From the NCBI GenBank assembly GCA_015075405.1, contig JABTUK010000001.1, positions 186,001 to 250,000 on the forward strand: a DNA stretch of 64,000 nt, given 5' to 3'. This DNA comes from Anaerolineales bacterium. GTDB taxonomy: Bacteria; Chloroflexota; Anaerolineae; 4572-78; J111. Positions 8,358 through 15,864 of this stretch are shown one piece after another. Numbering within the stretch: position 1 is the first letter of the stretch; each line of letters starts with the position of its first letter. The notes below the pieces were generated by a model. That model saw nothing but the letters and a program-made list of their open reading frames with translations. It did no database searches and was not told the origin of the DNA. The translations under genes and the position numbers were made by a program.

Positions 8358-11300
8358 TCATGCGTGGAGAGAAATCATCTGAGTTACCTCTTCAATTTGT
8401 TCAATCGTGTTGACCTCATCACGCCAACTTCTCACCAGGGCCAAGCAGGCAATCCAACGACTCAATTCCTCTGGGGAGTGCACCAGCCTCTCCCTTAACA
8501 ATATAAACAATTTGCCGATGCTATCAGTTTTAGGTTTTTCGGCCAATTCCCCAAATCGGTCTTGTAAAGCGTACGTGACTTCTTTAGACATTGGATCGCT
8601 GAAACCTAATTCGTGGGCTATCTGTACCCTTGTTGCCTGCTGCCATCCGGTGATGATATGAAACATACTCAACGTGTCCCAATTCGGCACCAGCAATGTC
8701 TCAATCATTGTTAGGAGTGAAGGTTTAGATAAATCTATCCCCTCGCCTGCTGGGGCTAACAAAGTGCGCTCGACAGTGATTTGCCGCAAGTCATTGAGGG
8801 CTGCCTGTTGCCGTTGCTGCTCCAGTTGTCGCTGTTCAGTCTCCCAGTTAATCAAGGCTCCTTGCGCCTGACTGCCACATTCCTGATGAACGCAGGCCAT
8901 TTTCCAGACTCCACCCGGCTCGACCAAAACCATAAATCCAGGCGGATGACTATGGGCATGCTTGCAGTTTTGTGGAGTGCAGGGTTGTCCCTCAAGTTGC
9001 GGCTCAAGCCAGATGAACGCTTCTGCCCTTTGCCTTTCCTTAAGAAAGTGGGGCAGTACAGCCGGCAGTCCTTGTTTTGTCAGTATCTCAATGGCCGCTT
9101 GAGCCGTTGCCTGTTCCTGTTGATTGAAGCAACTAGCGGGCTGGTGAACATCAGGGGCAACACAATAAGCCTCAATGTGATTGAGTAAAGAATGTTTCTC
9201 ACCACGTACCCCTTGTCTATCTTGAGTAAGTGCTGCAATGGGATAGTGGCTTGAATCAAGGCCATCTGCTACCTCGCGTACAACCGAACCATCAGGAGTA
9301 GGTTTAAATTGCTCCGTGTATTGCGGAAATAAACGCAGATGTTGGCAAAATTGCGAGACGGTGCCATCTTGATGCGGGACGAACTCACTTTGTCCATTCC
9401 GCAACGTCTCTCTCAATTTTTCAAAAGTAGTTCGGCATCCCAGACATTGAGGCGTAGGCACGCTATTCCAAGTCTTTTTCTCTTCAAAACGGACACCGTG
9501 CTTGATGAGGGCTTGGGTGATCGCTTGAGCTAACTCATCCACTGTCAGTGCTTGTCCCTCATTTGAGTTGCGTAACTGTTCTAAAAACGTATGACGCAAC
9601 TCTGGATATTTAACGAACCGCTCCTTGATTAGCCTAATTTGCTGACGCAGCAACCAGGCCTGATAGGCCCTTTGCCGCTTCCTGATTTCAGTTTGATCAT
9701 CAAGTAGGTGCTCCGGCAGTTCCTCAATGCCTCGAATTCTATTCTGGTAACATTCAGAGCAAATCACTCGTAACCGCTGTTCACCGGCCAGATAGAGCTG
9801 GTACTGCGTTTTGAACCGGTTTTGTGGTCGGACACATAACTCGCAGGTCCATGCATTGAGTGACGTGCCTATATCGATGAGCCACCCGGAGACTTTGTGA
9901 TATTCCGCTTTAGCGGCTCTGATAACATCTATCTCATAAGTTTGATCGCCTCGTTGAATGAAGCGTCTGGTTTCCTGGGGAATTTCGTCCGCCTTTTCCA
10001 TTTCCTGCCGGACCTTAACCACCAAGCGGCGATCAACCCCGCAGTGACGAGTGAGCGCCCGATCACTCATATAAAGACCGTAAGGATGGAGGAGAGCCTG
10101 CCGCACGACATGTTGTTTGTCCTCCATACTCCGCCTTTGACCATGCTTCTGATTGGCTGATAGAGCCAGCCATTCCGCATCAGTTTGAGTGCCAGGTCTG
10201 ATCCTAACCCGGAGCCGGATGCCGGCTCGTTTAGCCGCTTCTCCCCGATGATAGCCATCCCAAATATAGATCCGACCCTCCGCATCCTGAACCCCTTCAA
10301 TCGGATCAAATACAATCCCCTCTGACATCATGGTGGCGTATTCGTTAATAATGGCGTAATTTATAGCAGCCCGGCTCTGGATAAAGATAAATTGATAAGG
10401 ATCATAACAATCCTGCTCGTCATCGTCTCGTTTGAACTTTTGTGATCCATTAACCTGCTCCATCCTTGGGTCTGATCTAGCGTTAATTTCGTTGAGAAGG
10501 TTGACGGCCGTAGGCCATTCCATGCGACATGCCAGACACTGATAGGTTACGCCGTCACCGCTTATCGCTTTTTGGCCACATCGCGGGCAGTTGAAAATCG
10601 AAAGTTGAGTGGGCTGAATGGCTGGTCCTTCATCATCGACGTTCGACTCTTTGTAGCCTATTTGTTCGGGCAACTCAATGGCAGTGTCAGTTAAAGTCGG
10701 GTTAAATTCATCTCCTTCAGTTGCCTCAGTTTGATTCGTTTTTATCCACCAGGCCTGGTATTTTTGCTGATACAGTTCTGGCCGGCTGCACCGGAGTTGA
10801 TGCTTCCAGCGGCCAAAATGGAGACACTGAGGGCAAGTGGGGCTACAGCCGTTGGGGAGCAAATCATCCCAGGCGCTAAATTGGGCCAGCGCCATTTCTA
10901 TCTCAACCGTTAGCTGATGGATCACTTCAGCGACTTTTTCTTCAAGCTGTAAAACTGAAAGCCTCGTTTCTGTCACGACCGTGGCCAGCCTGATTGCTTC
11001 CGCCTCATTTTGTGCTGTTTGGATCAGCGGCAATAGGGTTCGGGCGTGCCGCTCCTGGAGTTCTCTGCGCAAGACCATCTGTTGCACGAGGTCCGGCAGT
11101 TGCAACAAGCGCAATAAATTACTCAACGTGCTCTTGGGCATTCCCCGGCGCTGGGCTAGCTCTACCATCGAATAATTGAACTTAGCCATCGCCCGCTGCA
11201 ACGCCCAGGCTTTCTCTATGGCACTGATGTCGGCTCTAACCTCGTTTTCGCTCCAGGCCATATCGGCCATCGCCTCGTCGGTCAGTGCTTCAATTTGCAC

Positions 11301-11639
11301 CGGCATCCTTTGCCACTCGCTGCCGTAATGTTGAACCAAATAACTAAACGCGGCCAGACGGCGATGGCCGAACCCTAGTTGTACCCGCCCCTCATCAGTA
11401 AGACGCCCTTTCGGCACCTGGAGCAGTCCCAGGGTGTCAGGCAGATACTGACATTGCTGGCGAATATCTTCGGCCAAAGCGACAATATCTTTCTCGTCAT
11501 AAAATACCCTAGTCTGAAAGGGATTGGCCTCAATCAAATTTAATGTCACAAGTTGGATTGACGTTGTCTCGTCAGGTGTCTGAGCCTGTTCTAAGGCCAG
11601 GTTGTTCCCTGATTCCTTAACTGGTAATATGTTTGTCAT
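8358..11639 (-). CDS. Large protein with two ParB-like domains and zinc ribbons
   Basis: 1093 residues. The N-terminal ParB/Noc-type domain (about 28-115) has EANPFQTR and GFGHRRLAAF, followed by helix-turn-helix features (AQRRGMPKSTLSNLLRLLQLP). Next come Cys pairs (CPQCLHFGRW, CPRCGQKA, CLACRMEW), a second ParB-like module (about 405-540) with IYIWDGYHRGEAAKRAG and a further HTH (LTRHCGVDRRLVVKVRQ), then more Cys clusters (CELC, CSEC, CLGC) and a C-terminal part without a recognised fold. AGGAGG lies close before the ATG. It sits beside a serine recombinase, so it is likely a maintenance or regulatory protein of an integrated element, not the chromosomal ParB; no parA is nearby. Confidence 0.85.
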   Translation of the reverse strand: MTNILPVKESGNNLALEQAQTPDETTSIQLVTLNLIEANPFQTRVFYDEKDIVALAEDIRQQCQYLPDTLGLLQVPKGRLTDEGRVQLGFGHRRLAAFSYLVQHYGSEWQRMPVQIEALTDEAMADMAWSENEVRADISAIEKAWALQRAMAKFNYSMVELAQRRGMPKSTLSNLLRLLQLPDLVQQMVLRRELQERHARTLLPLIQTAQNEAEAIRLATVVTETRLSVLQLEEKVAEVIHQLTVEIEMALAQFSAWDDLLPNGCSPTCPQCLHFGRWKHQLRCSRPELYQQKYQAWWIKTNQTEATEGDEFNPTLTDTAIELPEQIGYKESNVDDEGPAIQPTQLSIFNCPRCGQKAISGDGVTYQCLACRMEWPTAVNLLNEINARSDPRMEQVNGSQKFKRDDDEQDCYDPYQFIFIQSRAAINYAIINEYATMMSEGIVFDPIEGVQDAEGRIYIWDGYHRGEAAKRAGIRLRVRIRPGTQTDAEWLALSANQKHGQRRSMEDKQHVVRQALLHPYGLYMSDRALTRHCGVDRRLVVKVRQEMEKADEIPQETRRFIQRGDQTYEIDVIRAAKAEYHKVSGWLIDIGTSLNAWTCELCVRPQNRFKTQYQLYLAGEQRLRVICSECYQNRIRGIEELPEHLLDDQTEIRKRQRAYQAWLLRQQIRLIKERFVKYPELRHTFLEQLRNSNEGQALTVDELAQAITQALIKHGVRFEEKKTWNSVPTPQCLGCRTTFEKLRETLRNGQSEFVPHQDGTVSQFCQHLRLFPQYTEQFKPTPDGSVVREVADGLDSSHYPIAALTQDRQGVRGEKHSLLNHIEAYCVAPDVHQPASCFNQQEQATAQAAIEILTKQGLPAVLPHFLKERQRAEAFIWLEPQLEGQPCTPQNCKHAHSHPPGFMVLVEPGGVWKMACVHQECGSQAQGALINWETEQRQLEQQRQQAALNDLRQITVERTLLAPAGEGIDLSKPSLLTMIETLLVPNWDTLSMFHIITGWQQATRVQIAHELGFSDPMSKEVTYALQDRFGELAEKPKTDSIGKLFILLRERLVHSPEELSRWIACLALVRSWRDEVNTIEQIEEVTQMISLHA

Positions 11640-11642
11640 ACA

Positions 11643-12035
11643 CTAAACCTCCTGGTCAAGATTTTGGTTCAGTGTATGTATCAACAACGGAACGATACGG
11701 TATTTATCCTTCTTGCTCCGTCTCAGACCGTGCTTCTGATTGGCTGATAGGGCCAGCCATTCCGCATCAGTTTTCGTGCCTGGCTTAATTCTAACTCGGA
11801 GCCGGATGCCGGCTCGTTTAGCCGCTTCTCCTCGGTGATAGCCATCCCAAATATAGATGTGACCCTCTCCATCTTGAATCCCTTCAACCGGGTCGAACGC
11901 GGTGCCATCTGACATCATTTTTGCATACTCATCAACAAGGGAGTAATTAATTATGGCCCGGCTCTGGATAAAGATAAGTCTATGAGGATCATAAAAATCT
12001 TGTTCCCCATCATTTGCCACAAATTGCTCTGACAT
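11643..12035 (-). CDS. Truncated duplicate of the second ParB-like module
   Basis: 130 residues that match the second ParB-like module of the neighbouring 1093-residue protein almost residue for residue, including IYIWDGYHRGEAAKRAG and ALSANQKHG, before the sequence diverges near KKDKYR. It ends 3 bases before the ATG of the large gene, and the leader (GGGGAGTTTAGTGTATG) is a near copy of that gene's leader (AGGAGGTTTAGTGTATG). It therefore looks like a tandem duplication of gene start plus module. It may act as a small partner or antagonist of the full protein, or be a relic. It lacks the HTH and zinc ribbons. Confidence 0.75.
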   Translation of the reverse strand: MSEQFVANDGEQDFYDPHRLIFIQSRAIINYSLVDEYAKMMSDGTAFDPVEGIQDGEGHIYIWDGYHRGEAAKRAGIRLRVRIKPGTKTDAEWLALSANQKHGLRRSKKDKYRIVPLLIHTLNQNLDQEV

Positions 12036-12070
12036 ACACTAAACTCCCCTCATCAACAAACAGAGTTTTG

Positions 12071-12122
12071 AGTTTAGCGTTAATTCCGAATTACGTACAT
12101 AATTCGGAATTAACGCTAAACT
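12071..12122. repeat. 23-bp perfect palindrome with 6-base loop
   Basis: The left arm at 12071-12093 (starting AGTTTAGCGTTAATTCCG) and the right arm at 12100-12122 are exact reverse complements around CGTACA. It lies between the end of the serine recombinase gene and the start of the small ParB-like gene. A T-run follows only on the + strand, while both neighbours are on the - strand, so it is not an obvious terminator for them. The outer arm (GTTTAG) resembles the GTTTAGTGTATG leaders of the two ParB-like genes. It could be an operator or ParB-like binding site, or a recombination-related structure. Confidence 0.8.
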
Positions 12123-12172
12123 TTTTCCCAAAATTTTAGTTTGGAATGCCCTGTTCGCTATTTAAAAAGCAT

Positions 12173-14035
12173 CTAAAGATCAGGAAAATGCAGCTCAACA
12201 GTACACTGCTCAGGCGACATCACGATCCGGGAGCATAACTGTTCGCAAATTGCCCGCAGGTCGAAAAATTCTGCCTGATCAATGATCTCTTGGGCCTGTT
12301 CCAAACCAGACACTTGATCTAAATTGAACTCATCTTTACGATCAATTGTTCCTTGAGCCTGTTTTATGTAATGCGCAATCCGGTCGGGTGTTGCTTTGAT
12401 CCGGCTGTTGGTCAGTTCTTTCTCCAACTTCTCTAGCTCGCTATTCAACTGCTTAATCAAGGCTTGCTGCCTCACAAGTTCTTCTTGAACAAAATCTACA
12501 GTGGTATCCATCTCGGCAGCCTTACGAAACAAATTGATCCCCTGGCGTTTTGCTTCGTCACGCTCGATGCGGGTTTTCTCCACGCGCAGGGTCAAGTCTT
12601 CCCAATCTTTACCTAAGCATTCATTGGTCCAATTGAGTAGTTGCTGAAGATATTCAGGATGGAGGACATGATTCAACAAGATGCGCAGTATTTCCGGCTC
12701 TACAAGATCGGCACGAACAGGGCCGGAGTCTGGGCAGGATGGAATATTCTGATCGTGGCGCTTACAGATGTAGTAGCGATAAGACTTCTCGTTGTTATTT
12801 TTCTTAATGCTTTTGCCGTACATCTCTCCACCACAATAACCACATGCCGCTATGTTGGCGAGAAAAAAGCTACCCCTTTTCCGCCTGGGGTGATTACGCC
12901 CCGCAAAATTTCTGATTTTGGGTTTTGGCAGAACCTGTTGGACTGCCTCGAAAAGCTCTCTGGACATCAAGGGCGGGTACACAGGGCGAAATACCTCGCC
13001 TCGGAATTCATATTCACTGATGAAGGTTTTATTCCGAAAGAAGTGGTCCCATGCGCTAGAATCTGGCTCATATAATCCAGTCGCTTCAGCAATGGCACGA
13101 TGAGGTGCACCTTGAGCCCTCATTTCGAAAGCCCGCACAATCAACTGTTGAAGCCCCGGATCAATTTCAGGTTTCCGGCCCATTCGTGGCGTGCCATCCT
13201 TGTACGTACCAATGAATACCTCGTGAGAGGTGTATCCAGTACAAATAGGACCAACCGGTACACATCCTTGTTCCGCGACAAAGAATAAACCTCGGATGGT
13301 ATGCGCCCTCAAGTCGTTGAGATACTGTTCATTTTTCCAATGGATAAGCGCTTCATAAATGCGGCTCATGGAACCAGAAGGAATATCATCATTCATTGAC
13401 AGAATTTTCCAGCCATTTATGCGCAATTCGGCAGTATAGAGGAGTGACTGATCCTGATCTCTGGCGAATCTGGAGAAATCCCAGATGATGAGTAGGTCTG
13501 CCGGCCGAGGTTTCTGTCTGGACAAGTAGATCATCCACTCAAAGCTTTTACGATCAGCCGATTTACCAGAAACCCAAAAATCTGTAAAGATGTGTTTCTC
13601 GTCCAGAACCCAGCCTCTCTCGATTACTAATTTCTTAACAGCGCTTACCTGCGAGTCGGGGGTCTGGCTGAGCCCGGGCGACGTCCGCAAGTAAACGAAC
13701 ACTTTTGTGCCCGCTGGCATATCGCGTGGGTCTATCTCATCGTCATCATCTCTGCGTTTACTGCTGCGAATTACAGTAACTTGGGGTGCTGGCAGATATT
13801 TATAAATCTGCTTTTGCCGCCAATCACTGTGAGCAATCAACGGAAACACCAGAAGAAAGGCTAGACCGAACCAATACGGGATTAACGTGAGGAGCTGCCT
13901 TGAGAAGGAGGTCACTTCATTGAATTTGCGCGTCGTTCTTTTCACTTTTCCCTCGAAGTTTGTAAAAGAGATAATTCTGCCACTTGGGTTAGCCTTATCT
14001 GACCTCTCAGGCAAAAGGAAAAATAAACGTCCCAC
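12173..14035 (-). CDS. Large serine recombinase (integrase/resolvase family)
   Basis: The reading frame gives 620 residues; the recognisable protein starts near residue 106 (MPAGTKVFVYLRTSPG, ATG about 13720). Catalytic Ser is in YLRTSPG; other resolvase-domain signs are LLIIWDFSRFARDQDQ and the DDIPSGSMSRIYEAL region. A Recombinase domain follows, then a zinc ribbon (CGYCGG ... YYICKRH ... CPDSG), then a C-terminal coiled coil (about 490-570). This is the order of large serine integrases. The first 105 residues, if translated, contain a hydrophobic segment (YWFGLAFLLVFPLIAH) and an acidic patch; they are unusual, and the GTG start would lie inside a terminator hairpin. It faces the two ParB-like genes as one element module. 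Confidence 0.85.
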   Translation of the reverse strand: MGRLFFLLPERSDKANPSGRIISFTNFEGKVKRTTRKFNEVTSFSRQLLTLIPYWFGLAFLLVFPLIAHSDWRQKQIYKYLPAPQVTVIRSSKRRDDDDEIDPRDMPAGTKVFVYLRTSPGLSQTPDSQVSAVKKLVIERGWVLDEKHIFTDFWVSGKSADRKSFEWMIYLSRQKPRPADLLIIWDFSRFARDQDQSLLYTAELRINGWKILSMNDDIPSGSMSRIYEALIHWKNEQYLNDLRAHTIRGLFFVAEQGCVPVGPICTGYTSHEVFIGTYKDGTPRMGRKPEIDPGLQQLIVRAFEMRAQGAPHRAIAEATGLYEPDSSAWDHFFRNKTFISEYEFRGEVFRPVYPPLMSRELFEAVQQVLPKPKIRNFAGRNHPRRKRGSFFLANIAACGYCGGEMYGKSIKKNNNEKSYRYYICKRHDQNIPSCPDSGPVRADLVEPEILRILLNHVLHPEYLQQLLNWTNECLGKDWEDLTLRVEKTRIERDEAKRQGINLFRKAAEMDTTVDFVQEELVRQQALIKQLNSELEKLEKELTNSRIKATPDRIAHYIKQAQGTIDRKDEFNLDQVSGLEQAQEIIDQAEFFDLRAICEQLCSRIVMSPEQCTVELHFPDL

Positions 14036-14107
14036 CCCTTTACAAAAGGGCGGGACGTTTGTCGAGCAATAATTTAAGGGTGAACGCGATTGGGCTAGCT
14101 ATTCCTC
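14018..14107 (-). repeat. 90-bp direct repeat, copy A (recombinase 3' end plus hairpin)
   Basis: This stretch recurs at 43614-43703 in the same orientation with one mismatch that I can see (14079 region, GGG versus GAG). It covers the last about 22 codons of a serine recombinase remnant and its terminator hairpin. Similarity continues weakly to about 14121. The two copies bracket about 29.6 kb. Confidence 0.88.
14025..14060 (-). terminator. Rho-independent terminator of recombinase remnant (copy A)
   Basis: Arms AAACGTCCC and GGGACGTTT with inner pairing of CCCCTTT and AAAGGG form a strong stem; read leftwards it is followed by TTTATTTTT. The stop codon of the recombinase remnant lies in the loop. 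The same structure is at 43621-43656. Confidence 0.75.
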
Positions 14108-14716
14108 GGAATAACTGACTCTGTTCGCCAATTAATGCTCCTATTTCTATTTGCCCATCGTTGTGAACAATGACACGCTCGCAGATTGATTGTATGATAT
14201 TTTTGCGCTCGTGTAAAATCTTAACCTGACTCTCAACCGGCAAGTATTTGAGCTTTCTTTGAGAAACATCCAATTCTGGCAACCGCTCTTCAATAGCTGT
14301 TAAGTAACGATACGCTAATTCAAGGCCCTCACTGACAACTTGATGCTCATCCCTCAAAGTCTTGAGTCTGACCATTTCTTCTTGCCAATAAGCATGATCT
14401 CTGTTGCGTTGGGTCATTATCAGTTCAAAATCCTGTTCATTAATCAAGCCTTTAGTAAGTTGGCCCATTAAGAGTTTCCGTCCCTCTTCTATCTGGTTAA
14501 GTTCTCTCTCTCAGCCCTCACTATTTCACTCATTACACCATTGCCTTGTTCCAACAATTCTTGTTGTCGAGCCTCTACCCGTTCTCTGATTAATTCTGGA
14601 TTTTTTACAGCGTTGTCAATCAGGTAAGGCAGTTCCAAGAAAATAATTATCCCAAGCCGGTGATACGTGATACGTGATGCGTGAAGTGTGATGACCCAAT
14701 CACGTATCAGGCCCAA
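14040..14716 (-). pseudogene. Remnant of a second serine recombinase (C-terminal coiled-coil part)
   Basis: Two fragments in different frames. 14040-14468 encodes about 142 residues of long helical, charged sequence ending in a beta segment (RVIVHNDGQIEIGAL) and KLLLDKRPALL, typical of the tail of recombinases after the zinc ribbon. Just upstream, 14489-14690 in another frame reads NPELIRERVEARQQELLEQ, the preceding part of such a coiled coil. No catalytic domain remains. The remnant lies head-to-tail behind the intact recombinase, so the locus has probably received two related elements. Confidence 0.7.
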
Positions 14717-14822
14717 ACCCCACGAAATCCTGAAGAACCTGTTTTTTTTCGCCCGGAGGGAAGCTTCCCTTCATAGGCGGCTCCTTTTCATTGGCAGGTT
14801 ACAGACCAGGGATAACTGCTAA
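14640..14822. other. Spacer with GTGATACGTGATGCG-type word repeats
   Basis: Between 14659 and 14712 the words GTGATACGTGA, TACGTGATGCGTGA and AATCACGTATCAGG repeat and can fold on themselves. The rest, up to the operator, shows no gene and no RNA gene that I recognise. Similar word clusters occur at 28073, 46523 and 52993. Confidence 0.55.
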
Positions 14823-14910
14823 AGGTGAACAGGAACGTAACCAAAGGTAAACAAGGGGTAAACAATTTTGTTTACCAAATATTCACCTGCATTTACCGGA
14901 TTAGTTACCT
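14823..14910 (-). promoter_or_regulatory. 88-bp dyad operator, site 1 (full)
   Basis: Read on the - strand it has four GGTRAAY-type half-sites, a centre, and four inverted half-sites, with start-to-start spacings of 12, 10 and 11, then 11, 10 and 12 in mirror order. A -10-like TATGAT at 14919-14924 follows the outer half-site on the + strand, and the NAD(P)-binding gene starts at 14988. The same layout, base for base in spacing, is found at 20590-20677; partial copies are at 36006 and 43546. Confidence 0.85.
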
Positions 14911-14987
14911 GATGAGGGTATGATATTTTGAAAGTTAGAGCTGTAGGCAGCCAAGAACAAACTTTCATTCTCATTTGGAGGTTATCT

Positions 14988-15746
14988 ATGTCAAAAATAC
15001 TCATCCTGGGAGCAACAGGCTCCCTTGGTAGACATGTTACGCAACAAGCAGTTTCAGCCAACCACGAAGTTTCAGCCCTGGTGCGAACCCCCTCAAGGTT
15101 ACCGGCGGAACTTCGAGAGAAGGTCGCCGTGCATCAGGCTGATCTGGCGAAAACGCCTGTATCTGATCTGTCCACCCTCTTCCGAAACCATGAGGTCGTT
15201 ATTAGTACCGCCGGCCTGGTAACTGAAGGGCAAATCTTCGTTGACCTTATGGATCGCATCGTGACCGGTCTGGAATCCCTACCTGACCAGGATCGGCCTG
15301 TCTGCTGGTTTATGGCGGGTGCGGCCTTACTCGACCTTGATGACGGGGGTCGAAAGGGCGTTGACCTCCCCCGTGTCGCCTCGACTTATTGGCCGCATCG
15401 GGCCAATTTCGACCGCATCCGTCAAACCACCCTGGACTGGCGCATCCTGTGTCCGGGGCCAATGGTTGAGCAGCCGCCTTTGGGCCTGGCTCAGATGCGG
15501 ATATCGCTTGACCGATTGCCCGTACAACTCCCTTCGTTTACCAGGTCTCTGCCTGGCGCCTTGGTATTGCCTTTCTTCGTCCAGCGTGTCCCTGAGATGA
15601 TCGTTTCCTATGCCGATGCCGCCGCGCTCATGCTGTCCAACCTCACCCCCAATGGCGAGATGTCCCGCCATCGGGTTGGATTGGCGTTACCCGTTGGGAT
15701 GCGGGGCCAGAAAGAACAGTGGGCCGCCCAACCGAACGCGGCCTAA
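14988..15746 (+). CDS. NAD(P)-binding, NmrA-like Rossmann protein
   Basis: 252 residues from the ATG at 14988, chosen because GGAGG lies 7 bases upstream and because it places the dinucleotide motif ILGATGSLGRHV at residues 6-17. The motif GATGxxG and a following acidic/basic strand end (ALVRTPSRL) are typical of atypical short-chain dehydrogenases of the NmrA/NAD(P)H-binding group; VVISTAG follows as expected. These proteins act as redox sensors or small-molecule reductases; no catalytic Tyr-x3-Lys is clear, so sensing or binding is plausible. It is preceded by operator site 1 and followed by a strong bidirectional terminator, so it is a single-gene unit. Confidence 0.82.
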   Translation: MSKILILGATGSLGRHVTQQAVSANHEVSALVRTPSRLPAELREKVAVHQADLAKTPVSDLSTLFRNHEVVISTAGLVTEGQIFVDLMDRIVTGLESLPDQDRPVCWFMAGAALLDLDDGGRKGVDLPRVASTYWPHRANFDRIRQTTLDWRILCPGPMVEQPPLGLAQMRISLDRLPVQLPSFTRSLPGALVLPFFVQRVPEMIVSYADAAALMLSNLTPNGEMSRHRVGLALPVGMRGQKEQWAAQPNAA

Positions 15747-15776
15747 GTGAACGCCTAAAATTTACTTCCCGTTTTG

Positions 15777-15820
15777 AGTTCCTACAAGTTCCCTTAGTTC
15801 CCTGGGAACTTGTAGGAACT
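15777..15820. terminator. Bidirectional terminator between convergent genes
   Basis: AGTTCCTACAAGTTCCC (15777-15793) pairs perfectly with GGGAACTTGTAGGAACT (15804-15820). A second GGGGGAACTTATTTTT follows. It separates the NAD(P)-binding gene (+) from the GH2 gene (-). Confidence 0.85.
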
Positions 15821-15864
15821 CGGGGGAACTTATTTTTGGACAATCACTAAGTCTCTCATCCCCC

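Noticed and set aside
8358-11639. Chromosomal ParB of a parAB locus
   Set aside because: There is no parA, the protein is far too long, and the neighbours are a recombinase and a duplicated module.
12071-12122. Rho-independent terminator for the recombinase
   Set aside because: A T-run follows only on the strand opposite to the nearby genes.
11640-12172. tRNA or integration site next to the serine recombinase
   Set aside because: No cloverleaf-like sequence was found; the palindrome is too perfect and too short for a tRNA.
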